Below, piece after piece: positions 33,817 to 46,198 of a stretch of 64,000 nucleotides of DNA (positions within the stretch are counted from its first letter, which is position 1; each line of letters opens with the position of its first letter). The position numbers and the translations under genes were made by a program. The stretch comes from Avena insularis (Eukaryota > Streptophyta > Magnoliopsida > Poales > Poaceae). The notes beneath the pieces were generated by a model. That model worked only from the letters and a program-made list of their open reading frames with translations, was not told the origin of the DNA and did not search any database. Location: NCBI GenBank assembly GCA_023614405.1, contig CM042689.1:324314305-324378304 (forward strand), given 5' to 3'.

Positions 33817-36800
33817 ATCTTCCCCATTTTGGTAATTGATGTCAATCCCTTAGCGAGGGTTTAAATATGACAATTAACGACCAAAGCGGTTGCCCCAACA
33901 TCAAATACTACACAAGTATGTGATGTTGGTACAACTACAATATATAGAGCAAACTCCCCCACAATCTATGCATGTGTGATGAACTTGAATTTCATTGCAT
34001 AGATTGCCAACCGTTACCGTTGGTTGAGTTTCCTCTATATATTCAACATGCAAAGCAAACACAAAGATGCAAGAGCATGATAGTCAAATGCTTAAGAACA
34101 CACTCAAAGCAAAGGCCAACTTCCCTTAAACCCTCCAAAACTTCTCCCCCATTGGCATCGATTGCCAAAATGGGTGAAAAGTTCTAGACGGCCAACATAG
34201 TGAGAATTCCTCCAAAGGTGTGCATATGCACAAGGCAAATGACGAGAACTAGGGAGGAAGTAAAACTATATTGAGGACCCAAAGAAAGCAAAAAGAAAAG
34301 AAAGAAAAGAAAAGGGCTTCAACAAATGAAGCGAGCAATCAAAAGATCCAAAAGAAACAAATGAAACACCAACAAATGATGTCAAAAGGAAACAACAACG
34401 AAAGGAGTGTTTAAATAAAAATAGAGAAGCTCCCCAAACTTTGTGCAAAGATTATAATACTTGTATTGAATACAATATGCACAAATATGGAATCCTTGCT
34501 CCCCCATAAGCATTTAAACCACAAGAAACGAGAAAGAAGGAACATGTGCATCATTAAATGAATTATAGAAGCTCCCCAAAGATTGTGCACCAATTATAGT
34601 AATTATATTTGGAAACAAAATGCACAACCATGGAATCCTCACTCCTTCAAAACCATTTAGCAATGCACACAAAATACAATAACTTGGAAACCACCGAAGA
34701 ATCAAAATGAAGTAAGAGGTGATCTCCAAGAAATGCAAAAACAACCAAATATTGATCTTCTCTTGTGTGTATAAATTTTTAGGTGGAAAGTATCACAAAG
34801 ACATATAACCACAAATAAACATTCACACACAAAATAGATACTCAAGAAAGCACATGAAGACCCAAAAAGAAGTCATAGAATATACCAATAAGATGTTTTG
34901 CTTGAGAGCATGCCCAAGGGCTCAAATATATCTTATTGTACATCAATGAGCTTCAAACACCAACATACACCATACAACCTAACTATTCTCAAGGGAAGAA
35001 GAGGATAGAAGGAATATATGGAGAAAGGTAACAAGTATCACAAGATAGAAATCAACTTGGCAAGAATACTCACTATTGCACATGAGAGATATTGAGGAAA
35101 CGATATGCAACAAAATTGCTAGATTAACATATTTGGGATTAGTGAATCATGAGCATGATTTAGTATAGTCCCCATTATATGCACTCATCTCAACATACAC
35201 ACATTTGCAATAGAGAGAACTCTTCAAAGCCAAAACAAGAAATCCTACATATGGAAGAACACAAATTCATGCCAACAAGCAACCTACACAAGGTTGGGAA
35301 CAAGATATGTATGCATGAGAGAGAGATACTTGTTACCGAGATATAATTGGTAGGATGAAGAAGATATGAAATCGTTGATCATCCTAACTTGCATCCAACT
35401 AACATGTAGACACCACTTCTTCCTTGTTCAAGATACAAGCACCCAATATATATCTCCAATGCACCTAAAAGACAATTAAGTACACTATGGTCCCCAAACA
35501 AATTGGGTCCAAAGTAGTTAGTGAAACTACAATACATAGGAGAGCCCCCACACAAATATGTGCATATTGATATGAAATTGAATTTCATGCACATCTTAGC
35601 CCATTAGGATTTGGTGGAGTTTCTCCTATATATTGGATCAAAGAAAGCAAGCATGCCATAATATATACAAGAAGTAACTATGCATGCAAAGGCTTTCAAG
35701 AACCAAAAGGAGATACAATTTGAACAAAAACACCAAGTAAACCAATAAGACACACACAAAAGTGTGACTCGACAAAAGGTGTCCAAATTGTATCGAAGAG
35801 CCAAATCAACACATGAAAGAGCACAAGTTCAACAAATGAACTCGAAAGAGCCAAAGAAAAAGGATAAGAAAAATACCAAGGCTCAAGGATTTATCTCATC
35901 CTAAAAGAACAAAACAAGTGAAACGGAATGAGATAAAGCCAACTCCCAACGATAGCAAGGAAATAATAACCAAAACAAACTCTTCACACCTTTCATGATG
36001 GCACACAAAGTACCAACACAAAAAGGATCGAGCTTCCAAGCAAGAAGGATCAAATCAAGAAGCATAAAACAATGTTCTAGATAATATAGGAGAGCTCCCC
36101 CATAAGTAGAGCATTATATATAATTTTGCCTTTGAATGCAAGATGCCCACAAATGAGACCATCACTACTACCTACACTAAATAAAACACAAGGGAAAATA
36201 AATAAAATAAGAATATCCACAAGGGGCAAGGAAAGCTTGGGAGCAAATAGAAAAACATTTTATTGGCCAAAGATAATATAAATAAGAAAAGGCCAAAACG
36301 AATATGATCAAAGAATCCTACCATATATTAAATACTAATTGTCCAAGGACAAAAAGTAATAGGGATAATTTTCCCGAGGTAGTTTGCAAGGATATCCAAG
36401 ATCATATTCGCACAAAGAAGCATATAACAAGATAGGAATTAAGCTTGATGCTTCGAAAGAGATTCTTGATTGCTTCAAATAGTCACACAATCACTAGTGA
36501 TTGGATTAAATAGAAGCAAGTGGTTCCCATGAGGATATGTAGATCCAAATATGAGGAAACACATACCAAGAATCACTATCACGAACAAGATCCAAAAGAT
36601 GAGCAATAAAAACATTTAAGCAAATTGGAACTTGTATGAGCAAATGTGCCACATAGGAACTAGATAATTCTCAATATCAAATCTAAGTGGCACTACCTCA
36701 AATGTCCACATTTTCTAGGTTTGTAATATACATAAAGCATATGACTCCCCCATAATGTGATAAACCAAGAAATCTCAACAAGAGGCAAAAAGATCAAACT

Positions 36801-37319
36801 AGAGGTATTAATGGACATTATGGAAACTTGAGTTTCTCATGAGAGAGACAAACCACATAGAGACAACAAAATGACTACTAAGTGGTTTTTCTCATGTACA
36901 CACATTTTAGGATTGTGGAATGCCCAATCATGACACTCCCCCAAAACGGAATAGTCCATTAATCCCTCACAAGAGCCAAATAAGATACCTACTAGAATCA
37001 AAAAAGGCTCAAAACCAAGAAACACAAATACATGGTGTGCCAACCAACATACACAAAGATAATTCATAGGTCAATATAAGTAAGTGGGAAGCACAACATG
37101 TACAAGCACATGCAAGGTACAAAACCAACACATGCACAAGGGAGCAAGTAACTATAAATGTAAAGGAGTTTAGCACAAGTTACCGGAAGGAGGAACATTG
37201 GATAAGGAATAGAAGCATGATAACCAATGACTTGACTTTGACAACAAGAATATAATGAAGATCTCTCAACTCTTCATAAGATAGCCAAGTCTCCAATGCC
37301 CTCCAAAAACACCTATTGA
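33817..37319 (-). other. Non-coding 3' part of D body 2
   Basis: Nearly identical copy of 25349-28838, differing by scattered small indels (for example at 35641, 35705 and 35886) and few substitutions. It likewise has no polymerase motifs and ends in the polypurine tract next to LTR2. Confidence 0.85.
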
Positions 37320-39710
37320 TCAAGTTTTAGCTTGTTGGTCCCCAACCAAGTTGGGTCCTAAGAAGTTAGTCACAATAGGCTTGGCCACCCAAATGGTTCT
37401 TTTCTTGACACCACTTTGGGCACCAACAAATTTGGCAAACACATTGCCACCCTCATCCTTACTAAGTGAATAAGCATCATCAAACAAGATAGGATGGGAT
37501 GAGGAGATACCCATGGTGCATGAGGAAGAAAGGTGCCCCTTCTCACGACATATGTAGCAAGTTCTTCTCTTGCCGTCTTTCTTATTGGGAGGAGCTGCAC
37601 CATGAAGAAGAGCTTGAGGCTTCTTGAGAAGTGGCCCATCTTGAGCTTGTGGAGGAGCTTGAGGCTGCTTCCCCCGTTGCTTCTCACTAAGAGGCTTCTT
37701 CTTCAATGGGCAATCCCTCACATGATGCCCTTCTTCCTTGCACTTGAAGCACACAATGTTGGCCGGATTCTTCACTTGTCCTTGGCCCTTCTTCTTGTTG
37801 CCCTTGTGCTTCAACAAGATAGTGGACTTGCTCTTGGTGTTGGAGTTAAATCCAAGCCCACTCTTGTCACTTGGGGGGCGTCGCACACTCAACATATTCT
37901 TGAGCGTGGTCTTCCCTTCATGACACCTTTTCAAGTCATTCTTCAAAGAAGTGACTTGAGCCTTGAGCTCTTTGACTTCCTCTACATGGTTAATATCAAC
38001 AACAATACTAGAGGAAGTAGAAGCTTCATTGTTAGAGCAACAAGGCAAAGGATGCAGTTCATCACAAGATTTAGCATGGCTGTGAGAGGATGAATTACAA
38101 GGACTAGCACATGGCAATATAACATTTGGAGTAGATATAGTGCTAATGTCCACATGAGGCCCACTAGATGTTACCTTTGACACAATGGCCTCATGAGCTA
38201 ACTCTAGCCTACCATGGGAGAGTAGAAGATCCTCATGCGAGCTTGAGAGGTTGGCATGACTTTCTTCTAATCTCCCATAGTTGCTTGTTAGCAAAGCAAG
38301 TTGAGCCTTTAGCTCAACATTCTCCTTCAAGATAGATGCTTCACATGAAATAGAGTTAGTAGCACAAGCATCATCAATTAAAGCAAGAGGTGAGGGCAAC
38401 TTGGAAAGCTCTTTATAATATGAAGCTTTAAGTTGCTCATGTAACTCGGTGAGTTTGATGAGCTCACCCTTGATGACCCTAGAGCCATTGTTGAGGTGCT
38501 CAAAATCCTCAAGGAGTTTAGCATAGGCAACTTCAAGTTCATCATTTTTAATTTGAAGAGCACTTGCCACCTCAAACTCTCTATCATGAGATTTCCTTAC
38601 TCTAGATAGCTCTAGAGCAAAGGCCTCCTCAAGAGATTCCTTAGTGGTTTGTTCCTCTTCAAGAGCTTCATTTAGGTTGGCAATTTCATTAGCATACTCA
38701 CGCTCAAGACTACTTATTTTATCTATTTTGTCCTCATGCTCATATATTAGTTGCCTACTTTCAATAGCACAAGTCAAGATTTTAATGAAAGTAGAGCAAG
38801 CATTTTTATTAGGATGAAGAGCATGAAGTACTAGCCCTCCCTTCTCTTTTAGAGAAGCAACATCGTGTTACTTCTACATGATCAACATTCACATCATCAT
38901 GAGATATATTGGAGTCCAAAGGAGAGGTTACCTTTGAACCCTTAGCCATGAGGCACAAGTGAACATTGGAAGAAGATGATGATGAGGAACATGAAGCTCT
39001 AATGACAACTTTGCCTTGGCCCACACATTCTTCACTTTCCTCTACATGGTTAGCAACACAAGAACTAGAGGAAATGGAAGCACATTTATCATGGCAACAA
39101 GGCAAAGCAAGCATATCATCATGAGATATATCCAATTCATTTCTACAAGATATGCAGGGGCAATCAACACTAGGATATAAATCACATATGGTCCTACAAG
39201 TGTTCATGCCCAAAGATACAACATTGCAATGAGATAGAGACAAAGAATCATGAATGGAAATCTCACTATCTACATTGCAAGTTCTATCACCACTCACCAT
39301 ATCATTACCTTGTGACAACTCACATGATGGTGTAGTGGAAGAAGATGAGAACTCATCGCGGCCGGAGGTGGAGGGAACACAATCATCCTCATCAAGCTTG
39401 GACACATCATATTTTGCTTGAAGCTTGGTCCATATATCATGGGCATTCCGGAAAGGCATGATTGAGGAAAGAACTACAAACTCACAACATTAACAAGCAC
39501 ATTAGATGCTTGAGCTTCGAGATAAGAGTTTGTCTTCTCCTCCAAAGATAGATTTTGGGGATCCTTAGGAGGAGATAAGCCCATATCTAGAATTCGCTCA
39601 ATGGTTGGGTCAATGGACCGAAAATGACTAAGCATGCGAGTACGCCAAACATCATAATGTGTGCCATCAAAAGCAAATGTGTGAGAGTGCACTAAACCCC
39701 TAGGAGACAT
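37320..39710 (-). pseudogene. Gag of D, frameshifted copy
   Basis: Duplicate of the gag at 28839-31229 with the same start context (ATG at 39710) and end. A one-base deletion near 39479 and a small deletion near 38864 split it into frames of about 100, 216 and 485 codons. An in-frame six-base loss near 38985 and added codons near 37574 and 37792 also distinguish it. Both zinc knuckles remain in the last fragment. No full-length product can be made. Confidence 0.9.
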
Positions 39711-39747
39711 CTTTACTCTCGAGGCGGTGAAGCCTAAAAGCGAGAGA

Positions 39748-39763
39748 CCTCGCTCTGATACCA
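39748..39763 (-). other. Primer-binding site of D body 2
   Basis: Same 16-base Met-tRNA-type site as at 31267-31282, next to LTR3. Confidence 0.9.
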
Positions 39764-39765
39764 AT

Positions 39766-42303
39766 TGAAAGTACAAAGGAAGTCGCCTAGAGGGGAGTGA
39801 ATAGGATTTTAAAATTATTACGGTTTAGGCTCAAGTAAATGCGGAATAAAACTAACGTTTAATTTATTGAGCACAAAACCTAGCCACTAAGTTCACCTAG
39901 GTGCACCAACAACCTATGCTAAGAAATACAAGCAACAAGGTGATAGCAAGGTATAAATACTTCAAGCACGATGGCTATCACAATGTAAAGTGCATAAGTA
40001 AAGGGTTCGGTTGAGATATAACCGATGGACGCGGAGACGAAGATTTGTTTCCCGAAGTTCACTTCCAAAGAAGCTACGTCTCCGTTGGAGAGGTGCGATG
40101 GCGCAATGCTCTCCGAACGCCACAAATGGCTCACCTCGAGGTGTGGTGGCTCGATGCACACCCAACGCCACACAAGGCCTCACCCCGGATGCGGAAGCAT
40201 GCAACTCACCGACGCCACAAAAGGCTCACCCTATTCTCCCAAGTGCGCACCACAAAAGGCGGGCACTTGCCCCACTATGGGACGCTTGAGGGCGGTCACC
40301 GAACCCGTACAAGATTGGGGCTTACTCCACAACTCAATTGGAGGCTCCCAACAACAAAGCCACAAAAGGCCAACAATGCCACAAAAGGCCAACAACGCCA
40401 CAAAAGGCTACAAGACCACAAAAGGTCAACAAGACCACAAAAGGTCAACAATCCAACCACACAACCGTCTAGGGTTCCAAGGAACCCAAGAGAAACAAGC
40501 TCACAAGCTTGAACTCGCCGAATCTCCGAGGAGAACTCAAACCTATGCACCAAATGCAAAGGCAAGTCCTTCTTCCCCAAATTCAAACAAAGCTACAAAA
40601 GCTATTGGGGGAATAAGGGAGGAAGAACACAAGAGTAGAACTCAAACCTATGCACCAAATGCAAGGGCAAGTCCTTCTCTCCCAAATTCCAACAAAGCTA
40701 CAAAAGCTATTGGGGGAATAAGGGAGGAAGAACACAAGAGAACACAAAACTCTCCAAGATCTAGATCCCAATGATTCCTTCACAAAGAAGGGATTTGACT
40801 TGGGGATTGTAGATCTAGATCTCTCTCTCAAATCCCTCAAAAGATGCAAGAATCATAGGAGGAAAGGGAGAGGAAAGCTTCTTCAAGGTTGACAATGGAG
40901 GAGAGAGAGAAAGCCAAGAACCAAGAAGAAAAGCTAGTGCCCACGAAGGGAAGAGGCCCTTTTAAAGGGCTCCCAGATCTGCAGATTATGGGCATTCGCG
41001 ACCTGGGAACTTCCGGTGGGAGGCCGGAAGTTCCGGTGGCACCCAGCCATCGGTCAAAAACTGCGGAGCGAGAAACTGAAAAAACGAATCATGGCCAGAA
41101 CTTCCGGCTCTGGGCGGAAGTTCCGCTTATCCTGGCTCCAACGGTCATCGTTGACTGGCGCTCGAGCGCCGGAAGTTCGGTCAAAACAGACGGAAGTTCG
41201 TGAACTTCGATGCAAGTTCCGACAAAGTTCGGCAAATAGAACGCTTCAAAACGAAGGTTCTTGGCGTGGCGGAAGAAGACCGGAACTTCCACCGGAACTT
41301 TTCGGCAAGAAGATGCCCTAGCGGAACTTCCGGTGGGAAGCCGGAACTTCCGGTCAGGGAAATTCTAGAAACCAGAAAACCAGAAATGCAATAACTTTTG
41401 CATCCGAACTCCAAATGGGATGAAACCAATTTTGTTGGAAAGATAACGACGAATAGAATCCAACAAAAACCTTGGGAGAAAATATCATGAATATATATGT
41501 GATCTATCCCCCAAGGTGTGGAGCCGGAAAACTTCAAGATCAAAACCAATAAGATATGCAAGTGAAATCCTTAGATGATGAGCTAGAGCTTGTTATGATG
41601 GTGACCACAAGCTCTAGATCCTCTCATGGACAAGAACCAAATAATAACCAAGAAAGATGATGATATGAATGCAAAGGTTTGAGCTCTCCCCGAACGATGC
41701 AAACGAGACACCCGCTTGAGAGCCCCTCTTGATAGTACGGCTATCTATCCTAAACCCGGTCTCCCAACTAACAATACGAGACCGGCAAAAGAAAAGACCT
41801 ATCAAGAACATACCTTTGCCTTGAGCATCCCACTTGAACTTGATGTAGACCATCTTGTTCTTCTATAGTGGGAACACCTTTCTTGGATGCTCTTGCTTGA
41901 TGAAGATGAAGACTTGCAAATTGCTCCCCCATACCCCATGGGGAAACCTCTTCTTTGAACTTGTCTTCATCATTCCATGAGCACGAGGATGGCAAGCTTC
42001 AAGCATGAGATCTTCTAAAGATGGCACATCTTGAGCTCGCCCTTCTTCATCCGTACTTGAGGTTGATCCATCTTGATGCAACTCTTTGCACAAGCCTTGA
42101 TCGACCTTCAAGCTCCTTCTTTCTTCATGAGTCCAATGGGCACAAAGCCCTTGGACATTTCTTCATCTTCCAACCTTGAGACCAACACATGGCCCAAGTG
42201 ATGCCAATGGACAAACCTACAAGTGAAACTCAATTTACACATTAGTCCATAGAGATTGTCATTAATTACCAAAACCACACATGGGGGCATACATGCCCTT
42301 TCA
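39766..42303 (-). repeat. LTR3 of D (5' LTR in element orientation)
   Basis: 2538 bp. It is the most diverged of the three, with unique substitutions along its length, rearranged sequence near 40525 and many small deletions at 41120-41310. It is followed by the TSD CCTGC at 42304-42308. Confidence 0.95.
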
Positions 42304-42308
42304 CCTGC

Positions 42309-43143
42309 GACATATGAAGAAGCGATGATGAGCCCAGATTCCAATAAATGGCAAGAAGCCATGAAATCTGAGATTGGATCCATGTACGAAAACCAAGTAT
42401 GGACTTTGGTGGACTTACCGGATGGCCGGAAGGCTGTCGAGAACAAATGGATTTTCAAGAAGAAAACAGATGCTGATGGTAATGTTACTGTCTATAAAGC
42501 TCGAATTGTCGCAAAAGGGTTTCGACAAATTCAAGGAGTTGACTACGATGAGACTTTCTCACCTGTAGTGAAGCTAAAGTCTATGAGGATTCTGTTAGCA
42601 ATCACTGCATATTATGATTATGAGATATGGCAGATGGATGTCAAAACAGCATTCCTCAATGGAGACATTGATGAAGAGTTGTATATGATGCAACCCAAAG
42701 GTTTTGTTGATCCTAAAGATGCTAACAAGGTATGCAAACTTCAACGATCCATCTATGGATTGAAGCAAGCATCCCGAAGTTGGAATCAACGTTTTGATAA
42801 GGTAATCAAAAGTTTTGGTTTTATACAAACTTATGGAGAAGCTTGTATTTACAAGAAAGTGAGTGGGAGCTCTGTAGAATTCTTAATACTATATGTAGAT
42901 GACATATTGTTGATTGGGAATGATGTAGACCTTCTTAATAGTGTCAAGGAATATTTGAATAATAGTTTTTCAATGAAGGATCTTGGCGAAGCAGCTTACA
43001 TATTAGGCATAAAGATTTATAGAGATAGATCGAGACGCCTAATATCATTGTCACAAAGTACATATTTGGACAAAGTTCTAAAGAGGTTTGGAATGGAAGA
43101 TAGCAAGAAAGGGTTCTTGCCCATGTTGCTTAATCGACCTTGA
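42309..43143 (+). pseudogene. Angela reverse transcriptase region
   Basis: Continues Angela pol after the D insertion, starting at codons for TYEEAMMSPD. The RT domain runs from QEAMKSEIGSM through KWIFKKKTDADG, motif A WQMDVKTAFLNG and IYGLKQASRSW to the catalytic YVDD at 42892-42903. Both active-site aspartate regions look intact. The frame ends at TGA 43141-43143 through a frameshift, with RNase H in a separate frame downstream. An open frame that begins at 42256 has its start inside the D LTR and is chimeric. Confidence 0.93.
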
Positions 43144-43871
43144 GTAAAACTCAAGGTCCGACAACCACGAAGATAGAGAAAGGATGAGTAAAACTCCTAT
43201 GCCTCATCCATAGGATCTCTAATGAATGCCATGCTATGTACTAGACCCGACATTGCATATCTTTGTTAGTTTAACTAGCAGATATCAAAGTGATCCGAGT
43301 GGATCATTGGACAATGATCAAAAACATCCTTAAGTACTTGAGAAGAACTAAGGATATGGTTCTTTCTTATGGAGGTGATGAACAACTCGTTGTTAATGGT
43401 TACACCGATGCTAGTTGGAACACCGATCCGGATGATTCTAAATCACAATCTGGATACGTATTTACTTTGAATGGTGCAGCAGTTAGCTGGAGGAGTGCAA
43501 AGAAAAGCGTTGTGGCGAGATCTTCAACTGAATCGGAATACATGGCTGCTTCGGAAGCTTCACAAGAAGCGATATGGATGAAAGAGTTCATTATAGAGAT
43601 CGATGTGGTTCCTAGTGCGCTGGACCCAATGTCAATCTACTGTGATAACATGGGCGCCATAGCCAATGCGCAAGAACCAAGGTCACACAAGAAGCTGAAG
43701 CACATCAAGCTACGTTTTCACGCTATTCGAGAACATGTCCAAGATGGGGACATAAAGATTTGCAAAGTACACACAGATCTGAATGTGGCGGATCCGTTGA
43801 CTAAACCTCTACCGAGGGCAAAACATGACCAACACCAAACTGCCATGGGTGTTCGGTATATTACCATGTAA
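43144..43871 (+). pseudogene. Angela RNase H region (end of pol)
   Basis: After a degraded stretch (43144-43289) with several indels, an open frame from 43290 reads DHWTMIKNILKYLRRTKDM, then YTDASWNTDPDDSKS. It continues through WRSAKKSVVARSSTESEY and IYCDNMGAIANA to the pol end at TAA 43869-43871. The acidic residues of RNase H (D of YTDAS, E of STESEY, D of IYCDN) are present. It would degrade the RNA strand during reverse transcription, but the frameshift upstream disconnects it from RT. Confidence 0.92.
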
Positions 43872-43891
43872 TCTAGATTAGATGACTCTAG

Positions 43892-43905
43892 TGCAAGTGG
43901 GAGAC
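43892..43905 (+). other. Polypurine tract of Angela
   Basis: TGCAAGTGGGAGAC abuts the 3' LTR. It is the usual BARE/Angela priming tract. Confidence 0.85.
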
Positions 43906-45790
43906 TATTGGAGATATGCCCTAGAGGCAATAATAAATATAGTTGTTATTATATCTTTGTGTTTATGATAAATGTTTACATTCATGCTATCATAGTATTA
44001 ACAAGGAAACATTAATACTTGTGTGATTTGTAAACTAAAATAGAGTCCCTAGTAAAGCCTCTTTATAAATACTAGCTTGTTGGTTAATAAATGATTGTGG
44101 TTTCCCTATCATGAACATTGAGATGTTATTAACAACAAGATCATATCGTTAGGAGAATGATATGGTGGACATACTCCTATAGATAAGCGTAGCATAAAGA
44201 TCAAGTCGTTTTAATAGTTCAATTGCTATATGCTTTCTGATACATAGTAACCTAATTCCTTCGACCATGAGATCATGCATATCACCTTCACCGGAAGGAT
44301 GCTTTAATGACATCAAACACCACACCGTAACTGGGTGGCTATAAAGGTGGAATTGAGTGTTCGGAAAGTATTGGTTGAGACACATGGATCAAGAGTGGGA
44401 TTTGTCCATCCATATGACGGATAGATATACTCTGGGCTCTCTCGGTGGAATGTCATCTAATTATCTTGCAAGCATGTGACTGGCTCACAAGGGATCACAT
44501 ATCACGGGAACGAGAAAAGAGTACTTATCAGTAACGAGGTTGAACTAGGTATGCAGAGATACCGACGATCATAACCTCGGATAAGTAAACTATCGTGAGA
44601 CAAAAGGAAATTGGTATCGTATGTTAGTGGTTCATTCGATCCCAAAGTAATCGTAGAAATATGTGGGAGCCATATGAATTTCCAGATTCCTCTATTGGTT
44701 ATTGTTCGGAGAAGTGTCTCGATCATGTCCGCATAATTGACGAACCGTAGGGAGACACACTTAAGGATTCGACGTTGTTTGAGTAGTTATGGAATGATGA
44801 GTAAGAGACAAAATGTTGTTCGGAGTCTCGGATGGGATCCGGGATATCACGAGGAGATCCGGAATGGTCCAGAGAATAAGATTCATGTAAGGAAAGTCCT
44901 GTTTCGGGGTTGGAGAATGGTTCCGGTGTTTTCATCGGGAATGTTCTAGAAGGTTCCAGAATGTCCGCACTCCGGAGGGGAAGGGTACATGAATGTGTCA
45001 TAACAAGTTGGAATGATTGCATCATGTACTAGGTGTCATCGCTGAACAAAATAAAGGGTTTAATCAAATCCTAGTTTGAAAAGTCAAACGCCAATTTGAA
45101 AAGTCAAACGGCTATTTTGTGAGGTGGAGGGGAAGTAGGAAACCTACTTGGGGAGGAGTTCCCTCCCTCCACCTTGACCCACTTGGGATCCGAGTTGGGA
45201 GGACTCCCTCCCCCCTCCACCTATATAAGGAGGGGCAGGGCTGCCCCTCCAAGTAGACAACACCTCCACCCAAAACCCTAGCTCCTAGCCGCCGGCGCCG
45301 CCAGCTCCTGCTGCCGCCGCCTAGGGCAAGCCGCCGCCGCCTAGGCAAACCCTATCCGCTGGCCTTGCTCCTCCTTGGTGCGTCTAAACCCTAGATCGCC
45401 GAGGCTCTCTCTCATAGTCCACCATACTCGCTCCGGCTTAAGGCGAAGCCCTGCGAGATCTCCCTCACTTAGGTACCACACAGTTGTCTTTGGGAATCGC
45501 AGGAGAGTGCTACAACCTCCATTTCTTTGGAACAAGGAGAGGAAGGTCTTCGTCAGTCTTACGCATGTGACCAGGACTGAGCGCTGCGGAGCATGGCCGG
45601 AAGGATCATCTACGCGATCTTGAGAGAGTACGACTACATCACCCACGAGAATCCGCTCTCGTTAAAAACTTTGGAATCTTCGAGGGTGAGTTATTCCATC
45701 GACTCGTTGCTACAATCTAGTAGATAGATCTTGGCTTGTTTGTTTGTATGCGGTAGAATTTTTTTGTTTTCCATGCTACGAAACCCTTCA
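43906..45790 (+). repeat. 3' LTR of Angela
   Basis: 1885 bp. The second base of the end has changed (TATTGG for TGTTGG). The TATA box is at 45222-45228. Small indels relative to the 5' LTR cluster near 44390-44670, 44930-44990 and 45470-45640. Confidence 0.96.
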
Positions 45791-45795
45791 CCCTC

Positions 45796-45921
45796 GTCAC
45801 CAAATCGCGGAGTGATGAGATCCTCATTATATGAGGGTCTAGTACTGGTAGATGACCTTGGAAGCCTTGCCCTTCTAGGTGCATCACTCTCAAATATGTC
45901 ACCAAAGGTGTGGTGGTCCAT
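45796..45921 (-). pseudogene. Athila late ORF of element B, 5' part
   Basis: Begins ATG at 45921 with MDHHTFGDIFESD and runs to the Angela border, RFGDEG. It joins in frame with 17303 downward once one GAGGG copy is discounted. Twelve bases before the ATG the minus strand has AAAATTTCAG, a good 3' splice site. This matches the idea that Athila late ORFs are expressed from spliced RNA. Confidence 0.75.
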
Positions 45922-46198
45922 GACTTCCCTATTCTGAAATTTTAAACAACCATCAAACCAAGTGATTTCTAAGTTGATAAATGATGAGCAACTACTATAG
46001 GAACTTGCTAGAGGACTACACATGCATCAAAACAAAGTTACTAAGCAAAGAACAAACATGCAAGCTCAAACAACCTGTCACCTATAGCAGCAAAATATTC
46101 AAGATAGAATCTACCAATCACAAATCTAATTGGACAAGTGGAGGAGGCACATACCAAGGAGCAAACCCTCCAAAAATCAGCACTTGAGATGGGCTGAA
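45922..46198 (-). other. Element B sequence upstream of its late ORF
   Basis: Non-coding B sequence between the late ORF and unit L. It includes the possible splice acceptor at about 45934. The open frame reaching 46023 extends the late ORF upstream without an obvious start context. The last five bases, CTGAA at 46194-46198, form the left TSD of L. Confidence 0.6.

Larger units (their letters stand above)
22792..42303 (-). mobile_element. Element D: tandem three-LTR, two-body non-autonomous LTR retrotransposon inserted in Angela
   Basis: On the minus strand it runs LTR3 (42303-39766), gag body 2 (39765-33817), LTR2 (33816-31285), gag body 1 (31284-25349), LTR1 (25348-22792). The whole 19.5-kb block is bounded by one TSD, CCTGC at 22787-22791 and 42304-42308. 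All three LTRs begin TGAAAGGGCATG and end TTGTACTTTCA. Each body starts with a Met-type primer site and ends in the purine-rich AAAATGGGGAAGAT. Each body carries gag only, then about 3.5 kb without coding capacity. The arrangement is what unequal crossing over between LTRs of sister or homologous copies produces. I do not know a family name. Confidence 0.95.
17304..45790 (+). mobile_element. Angela/BARE-type Copia LTR retrotransposon inserted in B
   Basis: LTRs at 17304-19204 and 43906-45790 start TGTTGGAGATATGCCCTAG (TATTGG in the 3' copy) and end ACCCTTCA. The TSD CCCTC is at 17299-17303 and 45791-45795. A Met-tRNA-type primer site, Copia-order gag-PR-IN-RT-RNaseH remnants and a polypurine tract are present. 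Subtracting the D insertion (22792-42303 plus TSD) gives about 9.0 kb. All coding parts contain stops or frameshifts, so the copy is dead. Confidence 0.97.

Noticed and set aside
42256..43143. Start codon of the 295-codon RT frame
   Set aside because: The ATG and first residues come from D LTR3. Real Angela coding starts after the TSD at 42309.
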